Shown: positions 1 through 6,847, numbered from the stretch's first letter. The stretch: DNA of 11,431 bases from Treponema sp. (GCA_016297405.1 JAEDGP010000059.1:1-11431), one strand, 5' to 3'. Translations and numbers: made by a program. The notes: generated from the letters alone by a model not told the origin.

Positions 1-60
1 CACGCTAACGCTTAAAGCCTTGACTTCGCCGTTTTTAGGGTTTGTAATAAACCCAAAATC

Positions 61-129
61 AAAAAAAAGGTGGTTTCAACACGCTCTGCCACCATAAATC
101 AGGTGGTGGTTGAGCCTGTCGAAACCACC
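61..129 (-). terminator. Intrinsic terminator built from an inverted repeat pair
   Basis: Read on the minus strand, bases 129-112 pair with 86-69 in an 18-bp stem with two mismatches and a loop of about 25 bases. Eight T follow directly (68-61). It lies 25 bases beyond the stop codon of the SEC-C protein gene, so it would end the ridA to ychJ transcript. Both stem arms are copies of the dispersed 25-bp palindrome. Each copy can also fold on itself, so the fold that forms in RNA is uncertain, but stem plus T run is a textbook arrangement. Confidence 0.7.
69..129. repeat. Inverted pair of 25-bp palindromic repeats
   Basis: Copy one (69-93) and copy two (105-129) are the same palindrome in opposite orientation, 11 bases apart. 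Copy two has perfect 7-base arms GGTGGTT (105-111) and AACCACC (123-129) around a GAGCCTGTCGA core. Copy one begins GGTGGTTTC and differs from the inverted consensus at about four positions. Other members lie at 9352-9400, 11214-11238 and 11404-11428. Confidence 0.85.
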
Positions 130-153
130 TCTAGAACAAGCATAAAACCTGTA

Positions 154-642
154 TTATTTACCGCAGCACTTCTTGTACTTCTTTCCAGAACCGCAAGGGC
201 ATGGATCATTGCGACCAATCTTAGCACCTTCCCGCTTTACGGTTTCAGTAATGATGTTGCCGGCAACATATTTCCATTCGCCTTCGAATTTCTTAAAACC
301 AGCGATTTCATGGTGATGTTCAACCATGTGATTCATTGTGTAATCAGCAATGAATTCAACAACGCCTTCATCATCTTTTTCTTCAGTTCTAAGGATTGTA
401 AGACCCTGCCACTGTGACTGGCGACTCCATTCTTCTGTTGCTTCCTTATCAATGTCGGCAATACCTTCACCCTCTTCGCAAGAAGAAATGATGAAGTCAA
501 TTTCATGTGCTACATATGCAGAATAGCGTGCACGCATCAAAGCTTCTGCAGTTGGAGCTTTTACAGTTCCCTTAATAATTGGTTCACAGCATTCGCTGTA
601 TTTTTTTCCTGAACCACAAGGACAGATATCAATAGTACTCAT
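154..642 (-). CDS. ychJ: YchJ-family SEC-C motif protein
   Basis: Small cytoplasmic protein of 162 residues with a SEC-C zinc-binding motif at each end: C7, C9, C18, C19 near the N-terminus and C148, C150, C159, C160 at the C-terminus, both in CPCGSGKKY context. The middle (about 25-135) matches the NTF2-like central domain of the YchJ/UPF0225 family, including the LMRARYSAYV stretch that follows the first motif. The biochemical role of the family is not established; SEC-C motifs resemble the zinc-binding tail of SecA and often mediate protein binding. The gene starts 40 bases after the ridA stop, with no strong Shine-Dalgarno sequence, and probably shares its transcript. The length is usual for the family and nothing looks broken. 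Confidence 0.9.
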   Translation of the reverse strand: MSTIDICPCGSGKKYSECCEPIIKGTVKAPTAEALMRARYSAYVAHEIDFIISSCEEGEGIADIDKEATEEWSRQSQWQGLTILRTEEKDDEGVVEFIADYTMNHMVEHHHEIAGFKKFEGEWKYVAGNIITETVKREGAKIGRNDPCPCGSGKKYKKCCGK

Positions 643-682
643 AACTTAAATATACCAAAATGCAAATCTAATCGCAATAATC

Positions 683-1054
683 TCAAACTTCTGCAATGGC
701 TTCAATCTCTACCAGAGCACCTTTTGGCAAAGCCGCCACTTCCACGCAACTTCTTGCAGGCAGACTAGTAAAATACTTTGCATACACTTGATTGAATGAT
801 GCAAAATCAGCCATATTCTGAAGAAAGCAGACCGTTTTTACAATCTTTGATGCATCGCTGCCGGCTGCCTCCAGAACAGCCATAATATTTTTACATGCCT
901 GCTCGCTTTGTTCAGTAATTCCACCTTCCACAAGTTTACCCGTTTCTGGAACCAGCGGAATCTGGCCAGAAGTATAAACAAGATTCCCTGTAATAATCGC
1001 CTGTGTATACGGGCCAACTGCTGCCGGCGCATTGTTTGTGTTTACTGATTTCAT
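683..1054 (-). CDS. ridA: RidA family reactive enamine/imine deaminase
   Basis: The 123-residue protein matches the RidA (YjgF/YER057c/UK114) family over its whole length. These cytoplasmic trimers hydrolyse reactive enamine/imine intermediates, such as 2-aminoacrylate from PLP enzymes, to keto acids and ammonia. Family landmarks are visible: GPYTQA near residue 14, the SGQIP strand at 29-33, and PARSCVEVAALPKGALVEIE at 99-118, where R101 corresponds to the substrate-carboxylate-binding arginine of active RidA (R105 in the enteric protein) and E116 to the conserved glutamate. An active-type RidA is therefore likely. The start is supported by a GAGGT Shine-Dalgarno sequence at 1060-1064. It is the first gene of a probable two-gene unit with the downstream YchJ-like gene. 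Confidence 0.93.
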   Translation of the reverse strand: MKSVNTNNAPAAVGPYTQAIITGNLVYTSGQIPLVPETGKLVEGGITEQSEQACKNIMAVLEAAGSDASKIVKTVCFLQNMADFASFNQVYAKYFTSLPARSCVEVAALPKGALVEIEAIAEV

Positions 1055-1095
1055 TAACTACCTCGCTCATATTCGATTTTGTCGTACATTAAAGC

Positions 1096-1124
1096 ATTAT
1101 GCCAACGTATTTAGTTTATCACAA
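1096..1124 (-). promoter_or_regulatory. Putative sigma-70 type promoter for ridA-ychJ
   Basis: On the minus strand a TTGTGA -35 box (1124-1119) and a CATAAT -10 box (1101-1096) are exactly 17 bases apart. Transcription would start near 1088, giving a leader of about 34 bases with the Shine-Dalgarno sequence in place before the start codon at 1054. This is a consensus-match call only. Confidence 0.5.
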
Positions 1125-1138
1125 AACAAAGATATAAT
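1110..1138 (+). promoter_or_regulatory. Putative promoter for the DUF72 gene
   Basis: A perfect TATAAT -10 hexamer lies at 1133-1138, nine bases before the ATG at 1147. The -35 region 17 bases upstream (TTTAGT, 1110-1115) is poor. A start site 6-8 bases below the -10 box falls at about 1144-1146, so the mRNA would be leaderless or nearly so, in keeping with the absence of a Shine-Dalgarno sequence. It overlaps the opposing ridA promoter. Confidence 0.4.
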
Positions 1139-1146
1139 TATTTAAA

Positions 1147-1968
1147 ATGAGCGACATTTTAATTGGAACCAGCGGCTATGACCATCCGGAACTCAAAGGC
1201 ACCTTCTATCCTGGCGACCTTCCACGCAAAGATTTTTTGAGCTATTACGCCACCAGGTTCAATTCCCTGGAATTGAATTCCACTTTTTACAGCATGCCTA
1301 CAGTTGAGCGAATGGAGTCATTTTACCAGCGCTCAAGCGGTTCATTAATGTTTAGCATAAAGGCAAACAGACTGCTCACCCATGAAATAAGCGCCAGCTG
1401 GAAAGATCAGGCAGTACTCTTTCGCAATGCCATCCACACTCTGGCTCAAAAACAAGCCCTGGCATCAATTCTTTTTCAATTCCCGGAAAGCTTTCATTAC
1501 ACCCCACAGAATCGGGTATATCTTGCAAACCTTCTGAAAGAATTCGAGCCATTCCCAAAAGTTGTAGAATTCCGCCATAAAGAATGGATTAAAGATTCGG
1601 TTTTTGAAGGCCTCGCATATCGCAAAGCCGGAATCGTCTTTTGCGACATGCCCCACCTCAAAAACCTCCCCAACGGCTTTACCTCAAACACACCATTTAT
1701 CGGCAATATCGCATACATTCGCTTTCATGGCCGCAATTCCCAAGGCTGGTACGTTAATGCAAATTCCAGTACGGAAACACCACGTTACGATTACGAATAT
1801 TCCCAGAATGAGCTTTCCAGCTTCATCCCCATCATAAAAGCGGCCCAATCGGAAGGCAAAACCGTAATGATGTATTTCAACAATCATCCAAAAGGCACTG
1901 GCATAAAAAATGCGCTTCAGATGGAAGCGCTTTTATCAGAAAATTCGGCCAGTATTTTTTCCAGCTGA
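1147..1968 (+). CDS. DUF72 (YecE-like) family protein
   Basis: A 273-residue cytoplasmic protein with the full pattern of the DUF72/YecE family, which has a TIM-barrel-like fold and no settled reaction. Conserved blocks in order: IGTSGYD (6-12), LELNSTFY (41-48), FSIKANRLLTH (69-79), FQFPESF (110-116), VEFRHKEW (140-147), YIRFHGR (190-196) and YFNNHPKGTGIKNALQM near the end (243-259). Length is normal and the ends look complete. The start gives the family N-terminus directly, but there is no Shine-Dalgarno sequence and a TATAAT box sits just upstream, so translation may be leaderless. It diverges from ridA and converges with the GH18 gene. Context gives no metabolic clue. Confidence 0.9.
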   Translation: MSDILIGTSGYDHPELKGTFYPGDLPRKDFLSYYATRFNSLELNSTFYSMPTVERMESFYQRSSGSLMFSIKANRLLTHEISASWKDQAVLFRNAIHTLAQKQALASILFQFPESFHYTPQNRVYLANLLKEFEPFPKVVEFRHKEWIKDSVFEGLAYRKAGIVFCDMPHLKNLPNGFTSNTPFIGNIAYIRFHGRNSQGWYVNANSSTETPRYDYEYSQNELSSFIPIIKAAQSEGKTVMMYFNNHPKGTGIKNALQMEALLSENSASIFSS

Positions 1969-1976
1969 CCAGCACT

Positions 1977-2010
1977 GTTTAATGTATAACTAAGTTTAAT
2001 GTCTAACTAA
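1977..2010 (+). repeat. 17-bp tandem duplication
   Basis: GTTTAATGTATAACTAA (1977-1993) is followed at once by a copy differing at one base (1994-2010). It fills most of the 60-base gap between the convergent DUF72 and GH18 genes. No function is evident apart from contributing to a weak hairpin. Confidence 0.8.
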
Positions 2011-2019
2011 AACTTTTTT
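1992..2019 (+). terminator. Weak putative terminator after the DUF72 gene
   Basis: AAGTTT (1992-1997) can pair with AAACTT (2010-2015), and the T run continues to 2019. The stem is short and mostly A-T, so efficiency is doubtful. It is the only terminator-like structure in the convergent gap. Confidence 0.3.
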
Positions 2020-2028
2020 ATAGTCCTT

Positions 2029-3078
2029 TTATTCCCTTTTATGGGCATCGTTATCTATGGTAATCCAATCCCAAATACGGGGATCTTCTTGACCTACCCG
2101 CCAGAAAGCGAAATTATTCACATCATAACCAGCATAGAGCCTTAACTTTGCAACCGTCGAAAACAAATCTTCAAACCAGAATTTCATCTTCACTTTCATA
2201 GAGCCTTCAAAGGTCGGCACTGTATTATCATAAATCACCTTACCAGAACCATATTCTTTAAAAGCTCGATTTACGCCTTCCCAATACCAGGCTTTAGCCG
2301 GCCTTTCATCTGCCCAGCTGCGGCCATAAAAAGGCAAACCCATCACAAGTTTTTCTTTTGGAATAACAGTAACAGCATACTCTATGATTTTTTTGCACCA
2401 CCCTAATGAGGCTATGGCACCAGGTTCGCCGGTTGACCAGTGCTCGTCATACGCCATGATCATCACGCGATCGCTAATAGCCGCAATTTTTTCGTAAGGA
2501 AAAACATCATCATCAATTTTTTTAACCCTGGCCGGAACGCAAACAGAAAACATTTTTTTGCGTCTTTTACACTCAGAACTCAGCTTATCAAGAAATCCAT
2601 AGAAATTAGCTGCATCCTTTCCCGGAATCAATTCGTAATCCACATTGACTCCATCAAAAGGCTCCGCTGCTTTCATAATATCATTTACCATCTTTTCCAA
2701 AATCCCGTATTTTGGATCCACAACAAAGTGAGTCAAACTTTTACTGTCACATACTATTACCAGATGAACCCGACCAGAAAACCCATCAAACTTTTTCCGA
2801 TCAGGAACATTTGCCAGCTCGCCATAACAATCTACGTCAGCTGCAAAATACCCCACATCAGTAACAGGATAATTAAAATCGAAATCTTCCTCGTGTCCGG
2901 TGGTGACCCATGCCCAAACCTCATTAGCCTGGACAGCACCGCCTTCAACTTTTTTACATTTATAATTAACACGAGGCCTCAACTTTTTCTCTGTGATTTT
3001 TGAATTTCCAAAGGCAAACCCAAAACAAATTTCCCATACAACAATAAAAAACAAAGTACGCTTATAAACTTTTCCCAT
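2029..3078 (-). CDS. Secreted glycoside hydrolase family 18 protein
   Basis: A 349-residue protein with an N-terminal signal sequence (charged start, hydrophobic run about 8-23, cleavage likely near 24), so it acts outside the cytoplasm. The mature part is a GH18 barrel. The catalytic motif DGVNVDYE (142-149) supplies the acid E149 with D147 and D142. MIMAYDEHW (206-214) carries the conserved Y-D pair that positions the substrate acetamido group, and YDVNNFAFWRVGQEDPRIW near the C-terminus matches the last barrel strand. The overall pattern is closest to YaaH/SleL-type enzymes that cleave N-acetylglucosamine-containing glycans such as peptidoglycan, but no LysM domain is present and chitin-type substrates cannot be excluded. 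The catalytic residues seem intact. No clear Shine-Dalgarno sequence precedes the ATG; a TATGAT -10-like box lies nearby. The gene is monocistronic by layout. Confidence 0.88.
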   Translation of the reverse strand: MGKVYKRTLFFIVVWEICFGFAFGNSKITEKKLRPRVNYKCKKVEGGAVQANEVWAWVTTGHEEDFDFNYPVTDVGYFAADVDCYGELANVPDRKKFDGFSGRVHLVIVCDSKSLTHFVVDPKYGILEKMVNDIMKAAEPFDGVNVDYELIPGKDAANFYGFLDKLSSECKRRKKMFSVCVPARVKKIDDDVFPYEKIAAISDRVMIMAYDEHWSTGEPGAIASLGWCKKIIEYAVTVIPKEKLVMGLPFYGRSWADERPAKAWYWEGVNRAFKEYGSGKVIYDNTVPTFEGSMKVKMKFWFEDLFSTVAKLRLYAGYDVNNFAFWRVGQEDPRIWDWITIDNDAHKRE

Positions 3079-3169
3079 GTCATTTATTCTATCATAAAAG
3101 CTACCACAATCAATTAAACAATTTTTTTGAGCTAAAATTATTTCACAATCAAACAGGCAAATAGTACAA

Positions 3170-3521
3170 ACCTATAAATCATCTTATTTCAAAGATTTTA
3201 TAGGTATCAAATTTAACATGCCATTACCTACAAATAATACAAAATAACTTTATTTATAGGTAGCAATTTATAAATGCTGAAAACCCATATAATTGGGCCC
3301 TTAAACAAAAAAAACATAATGACCCCGGAAAAATATTACAAATATTGGCTTACACAGACAGAATACAGATTTAACAATAAAAATAATTCCCAGACTGCAA
3401 AGAAATATTCCTGCAAAAATATCAGACATACCTATAAATGGTCTTATATTCAATTTAAAAATAGGAGCAAGTTTTTATATTTAATACCTATAAAATTGGC
3501 TGATATATAAGTGTTATAGGT
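3170..3521. repeat. Array of four regularly spaced palindromic units
   Basis: Four 36-base units have the form ACCTATAAA-N18-TTTATAGGT: 3170-3205, 3226-3261, 3430-3465 and 3486-3521. In every unit the arms are offset by 27 bases (28 in the third, whose right arm is decayed). Units 1-2 and 3-4 are each 56 bases apart, and the two pairs are 260 bases apart. Units 1 and 3 also share interior sequence (ACCTATAAAT, then TCTTAT in register); the other interiors differ. The region is non-coding and AT-rich. Possible roles are dimer-binding operators, recombinase sites or decayed mobile palindromes; the sequence does not decide. Confidence 0.65.
3274..3510 (+). CDS. Doubtful small hypothetical protein
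   Basis: An open frame of 78 codons in the 550-base gap between the GH18 and modF genes. The product is rich in Lys, Asn, Tyr and Ile, as expected from AT-rich DNA. A second in-frame ATG at 3319 would give a 63-residue product. There is no good Shine-Dalgarno sequence, and the 3' third overlaps palindromic units 3 and 4. The stretch AKKYSCKNIRHTYKWSYIQF is faintly like the N-terminal core-binding domain of tyrosine recombinases, which could mean a relic, but the likeness is weak. It may equally be non-coding. I do not recognise a family. Confidence 0.2.
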   Translation: MLKTHIIGPLNKKNIMTPEKYYKYWLTQTEYRFNNKNNSQTAKKYSCKNIRHTYKWSYIQFKNRSKFLYLIPIKLADI

Positions 3522-3556
3522 AAAAAATTAAAGTCCTTTTTTAACGACGTATTTAC

Positions 3557-3594
3557 AAAAAAAATAGGCATGCAGATAAAAACTACACGCCTAT
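3557..3594 (-). terminator. Strong intrinsic terminator for modF
   Basis: On the minus strand a 12-base-pair stem (3594-3583 with 3575-3564, including two G-U pairs) closes a 7-base loop and is followed by eight T (3564-3557). It begins 34 bases after the modF stop codon. Its TATAGGC/GCCTAT arms resemble the boxes of the neighbouring palindromic array, possibly by chance. Confidence 0.8.
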
Positions 3595-3627
3595 AAACAA
3601 GTTCATATAACGTAAATAATAGGTTAT

Positions 3628-5238
3628 CTATTGTTCAAGAATTTTAAACATTGGATCTTCATCTGGATGCAATTCAAGCACATGTTTTTCGCATTTTAAT
3701 ACTTCACTTGGTTCATGTGTAACATGAAGGAATGTTGTTGTTCCACTGGCTGCAATCAACTCAAGCAAATCCAAAATCTTTGTGCGCATCTGCTCATCCA
3801 GTCCGTGACAAGGTTCATCCAAAATCATGATTGGAGGGCATTTTACGGCGCCTCGCAGAATTAAAACAGCACGCTGTTCACCGTAGCTAAGATTTCCAAA
3901 GGATTCGTCGCCTCTGCCCCCAAATCCACCAAGGGCAAGCCATTTTTCTGCAGCAGTAGCTTCCACATCGCTTGGCGCCTCATACAACCCAATAGAATCA
4001 TGGAAACCGCTCATAATAACATCTCTAAGTTTAGTTCCACCAAGCATTCGATATTCCACATGGAGCCTGTATGAAACGATTCCAAGCCTGTGCTTTATGT
4101 CCCAGATAGTTTCGCCGCTACCACGGCGGGCGCCAAAAATCTTTATGTCATTGCTAAAAACCTGCATATTATCACCGGTTATCAATTCCATAAATGTAGT
4201 CTTACCAGAACCGTTCGGCCCACGTATAAGCCAGTGCTCACCACGGTTAAGAGTCCAGTTCAAATGACGCAAAACCTGATGGTCGCCCCATCCCACGTTT
4301 ACGTCATTCATATCCACAAGCACATCACTTTCAGGCTGGAAGTTTTCTACTCCCATTATCATTTGTACCTGATCACTAAGCTTTTTTACAGTTGCTGCAA
4401 ATTCTGCGTAGTTGGCTTTGCGGGCAGCTTCTGCAGCGGCATTTTTCTTTTGGGCAATTTTTTCATATTCTGCCTTTGTTCCACAAAAGCTGATTGTACC
4501 ATCTGCAAATTCAATTACATGAGTAATAGCAGCAGGAATTTCAACATAACGTTCCATGCTCAAAATAATTCGAGGAAAAGTAGAATCATTTTTATCGTCG
4601 CACAACTGCTTTCCGGCAATGGTGTCAAAAAAATCCAACAAGATTCCACGGCTTTCTGCATCAAGTCCAGCAAACGGATCGCTAAGCAAGAGTAGTTTCT
4701 TTTTAGAAATAAGTGCTCTTGCCAGCAAAGTACGACGGATTTCACCAGTAGACATATATTTTAAGCCACGGTCCAAAATCTTTTGAACTCCGCAAAGTTT
4801 TACTTCCGGATAAGCATCCAGCTGCCCGCAAATTTCAGGAAGAGCAGAACCTTTCTTGATACGTCCCACAAGCCCTTCTGCAATGAAAACACGTCCTGTT
4901 CGACCAATATCCACACCGCCTTCAACATATTCGCTTTCGTCCTCTTCTCGTTCCTGTTGAATAAGGCGTGCAGCCCGTTCCAAAGAAACTGTTTCTACTG
5001 ATTCCCCAAACAGATTCGCATACAACGGAACATCATCCCCACTCCTTTGCGTATTCGGCAAAATCCGTAATCCAAAAGCTGGATCCAAAGCCTGCAAAAA
5101 TTCTGCTTTTCCTCCACCATTCGGTCCGATGACAAGCCAGGCTTCGCCAGCCTTCATTTCCCAGGTCAGCTCGTCTATAACTGGACCTCTGGCATTTTCA
5201 ATTCTGCATTTATTTATTTTAACAAGTGATTTTTCCAT
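3628..5238 (-). CDS. modF: ModF-like tandem ABC ATPase
   Basis: A 536-residue cytoplasmic protein with two ABC ATPase domains and no membrane segment, similar along its length to E. coli ModF (PhrA), which is encoded next to the molybdate transporter and has no settled function. Domain 2 (about 306-536) is canonical: Walker A GPNGSGKT (340-347), signature LSYGEQ (450-455), Walker B ILDEP (472-476) and H508 in the switch loop, plus the ModF-typical SNDIKIFGARRGSGETIWDIK. Domain 1 (about 5-260) is degenerate: Walker A ends GKA (38-45) instead of GKS/T, and Walker B reads LLLLSDP (182-188), lacking the usual Asp and with Asp in the Glu position. Its signature is MSTGE (162-166). The protein probably hydrolyses ATP asymmetrically. 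No molybdate genes are adjacent. No strong Shine-Dalgarno sequence is seen. Confidence 0.87.
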   Translation of the reverse strand: MEKSLVKINKCRIENARGPVIDELTWEMKAGEAWLVIGPNGGGKAEFLQALDPAFGLRILPNTQRSGDDVPLYANLFGESVETVSLERAARLIQQEREEDESEYVEGGVDIGRTGRVFIAEGLVGRIKKGSALPEICGQLDAYPEVKLCGVQKILDRGLKYMSTGEIRRTLLARALISKKKLLLLSDPFAGLDAESRGILLDFFDTIAGKQLCDDKNDSTFPRIILSMERYVEIPAAITHVIEFADGTISFCGTKAEYEKIAQKKNAAAEAARKANYAEFAATVKKLSDQVQMIMGVENFQPESDVLVDMNDVNVGWGDHQVLRHLNWTLNRGEHWLIRGPNGSGKTTFMELITGDNMQVFSNDIKIFGARRGSGETIWDIKHRLGIVSYRLHVEYRMLGGTKLRDVIMSGFHDSIGLYEAPSDVEATAAEKWLALGGFGGRGDESFGNLSYGEQRAVLILRGAVKCPPIMILDEPCHGLDEQMRTKILDLLELIAASGTTTFLHVTHEPSEVLKCEKHVLELHPDEDPMFKILEQ

Positions 5239-5321
5239 AGTACCATCACTTTATCACTTTGCAGTATTTGTTGCACTAAGCTCTATGAAAACCAAGTATT
5301 TTTAACGAAAATTTCAAACTC

Positions 5322-5355
5322 ATGGGGATTTTAAGCCCATATTTTCCAAAAATAT
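5322..5355. other. Two small hairpins in the gap upstream of modF
   Basis: The 196-base gap between the FAH-like gene and modF contains ATGGG (5322-5326) pairing with CCCAT (5336-5340), followed by a perfect 7-base A-T palindrome with a 3-base loop (5339-5355). On the minus strand a T-rich run at about 5361-5345 follows an AGGCCT self-complement, so weak termination of the upstream gene is possible. I see no other feature in this gap. Confidence 0.35.
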
Positions 5356-5434
5356 AAAAAAGGCCTAAATAACGCACTTGCAAATCCCATAAATCACACC
5401 TGCTAACTGGAGTCACTTGTTAAGAATGCACAAA

Positions 5435-6313
5435 CTACAACTGGATTTTTTGTTTAAGGAAACTTATTTCATCGTTGCAAAGGTCGCCGGCTAAAAGCAT
5501 TTTTTCTATCTGCTCTTTTGAGTAATGTTTCTCGTTATATAAAATTATTAATGCATCATCTCCATTTGCAAGATAATTATGTTCGCCAAAATCTGTGTAC
5601 CTTGTGGCTCCAATAGAAACCATTATTTGTGAAGGATAGCCGGCGACTGCTAAATATTCGCCAATATTTTCTGCCGGACCTTCACATCGCTGGCAGTTAA
5701 ATTTTTCTACCATCCAGTCCAGCAACTTAGCATACATATAGCTGTAATCCCGAACTGCACTATTTTCCCCATATTCAATAAGCTTACCATTACGCAGAAG
5801 ATAGCTTGCAATGCGATAATCATTGATTTTTGAAGATGAATCAAAACTTTCTATCGGAATAAGATTTTCAGAAAGACCTTTGCTGGACGAACCCCAATTC
5901 TTCTTTTCGCTGATTTTTTTGGCACCTTCCTTACGGATGGAACAATCATTTGAAGCACCAAAAGCAATTGGTTTAAGTTCCTTAAGTTTTTTACCATTAT
6001 CAGTGGATTCCCACACTGCATCACAAATAATTGCGCACTCGCTTTCTACCTGCAAATTCTGCTGCCCCTGAGGAAAAACAATTTTCTGGCTATCAAACGG
6101 GAAAACCTTCAAATATGACGGAATCCCATCTATCTTATTTTTATTCCCAATAGCATTTTGCAGTGGTATGTAGGTTGGAAAAATTGCTTTTGGCGCATTC
6201 TGCTCTTTTGTAATTACATTTGCAAAATCACCAGCCTCTCCGGCTTGCTCCAGATGACCAGTAAAATTTCCTGCCACTCCAAATGCTGGCATTTTGTTTA
6301 ATTCAATTTGCAT
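5435..6313 (-). CDS. FAH-like protein of unknown function (possibly DUF5718)
   Basis: A 292-residue protein without signal peptide or membrane segment. It starts with FGVAGNFTGHLEQAGEAGDF (11-30), which I associate, from memory, with the DUF5718 family. The middle resembles fumarylacetoacetate hydrolase (FAH) fold enzymes: acidic E90 and E92 (ESECAII) where that fold places metal ligands, then AFGASNDCSIR (117-127), like the NDVSAR motif, and a KNWGSSSKG stretch (138-146) like the QW..GK segment. That suggests a metal-binding hydrolase or isomerase of unknown substrate; this is inference. The start is well supported by an AAGGAAG Shine-Dalgarno sequence (6317-6323) five bases before the ATG at 6313. 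It lies below the terminator of the upstream unit, so it likely has its own promoter in 6316-6380, where I cannot name clear boxes. Confidence 0.7.
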   Translation of the reverse strand: MQIELNKMPAFGVAGNFTGHLEQAGEAGDFANVITKEQNAPKAIFPTYIPLQNAIGNKNKIDGIPSYLKVFPFDSQKIVFPQGQQNLQVESECAIICDAVWESTDNGKKLKELKPIAFGASNDCSIRKEGAKKISEKKNWGSSSKGLSENLIPIESFDSSSKINDYRIASYLLRNGKLIEYGENSAVRDYSYMYAKLLDWMVEKFNCQRCEGPAENIGEYLAVAGYPSQIMVSIGATRYTDFGEHNYLANGDDALIILYNEKHYSKEQIEKMLLAGDLCNDEISFLKQKIQL

Positions 6314-6380
6314 AGGCTTCCTTCTATCTGTTTAATTAAAATGTGACGTGAAATAGCTAACGGCATAAGCCGAGGCTCCC

Positions 6381-6415
6381 AAAAAATAAAGGCAGCTCCA
6401 GAAATTGAAGCTGCC
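6381..6415 (-). terminator. Intrinsic terminator of the carB-dapF unit
   Basis: On the minus strand GGCAGCT (6415-6409) pairs with AGCTGCC (6397-6391), followed by TTTATTTTTT (6390-6381). It sits 27 bases after the stop of the small exported protein gene and separates this unit from the FAH-like gene. A further CGGC-ATAA-GCCG hairpin (6361-6372) follows. Confidence 0.85.
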
Positions 6416-6442
6416 ATGGCTGAATAGTTGTTTGCACTAAAA

Positions 6443-6847
6443 CTATTTTACAAAAATGTACAAATCGTGATGTCTTTCAACAAAGACATAATCATAGGAC
6501 TTTCCATTTTCCGCATAGACAGCAAATTTTTCCGCTTTTGAAATTTTCATATTTGTAAGTGATTCAATAAAGTCAGTATCTCCAAAACCTTTTACGAATC
6601 CTGTGCCATAGCAAACCCATTCATTGTTTTTTGGGTTAAGCATATAGACTGTTATCTTCAAATCAGAATCAGACGACTGGTTGATAATGCGAATATTATC
6701 CTTAACCTTTTCGCTTATGTTTGATTTTTCAACAATGCATGCATTTTCCTTATGGAAAGATGCTCCAGCTGGCACAGAATTTCCTTCAGCAAATGAAAAA
6801 ATACCTGTCACAAAAATAAATAACGTTACAAGAATATGCTTTTTCAT
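6443..6847 (-). CDS. Small exported protein of unknown function
   Basis: A 134-residue protein with a clear signal peptide: MKKH start, hydrophobic core 5-19, and probable cleavage after A20 (SFA-EG). There is no lipobox cysteine near the cleavage site, so it should be soluble in the periplasm or secreted. The mature part (about 114 residues) alternates short hydrophobic and polar stretches suggestive of beta strands (IRIINQSSDSDLKITVYML, KFAVYAENGKSYDYVFVE) and has cysteines at the mature start and middle. I do not recognise a family. The start is fixed by a GAGGA Shine-Dalgarno sequence that lies in the 11-base gap after the carB-dapF stop, so the two genes are almost certainly cotranscribed. 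The link to carbamoyl phosphate or lysine metabolism is not obvious. Confidence 0.8.
   Translation of the reverse strand: MKKHILVTLFIFVTGIFSFAEGNSVPAGASFHKENACIVEKSNISEKVKDNIRIINQSSDSDLKITVYMLNPKNNEWVCYGTGFVKGFGDTDFIESLTNMKISKAEKFAVYAENGKSYDYVFVERHHDLYIFVK

Noticed and set aside
1..97. Partial coding sequence at the left edge
   Set aside because: A plus-strand frame (2-97) and a minus-strand frame are both open to the edge, the first ending inside a repeat. Neither has a recognisable motif, so no call is made. A GGGTTT-AAACCC hairpin at 38-54 lacks a T run.
70..417. Plus-strand frame of 115 codons
   Set aside because: It reads through the palindromes and the antisense of the YchJ-like gene; the opposite strand encodes a clear two-motif SEC-C protein.
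3170..3521. CRISPR array (36-base units, 20-base spacers)
   Set aside because: The interiors of the units are not conserved, there are only four with a large gap between pairs, and no cas gene is present.
3170..3521. Integron attC sites flanking a cassette
   Set aside because: The box ends do not fit the GTTRRRY core, no integrase gene is seen, and the enclosed frame is doubtful.
3557..3624. A fifth unit of the palindromic array next to the modF stop
   Set aside because: GCCTATAAA (3589-3597) with a decayed partner at 3616-3624 fits the spacing, but the same bases are better explained by the modF terminator hairpin.
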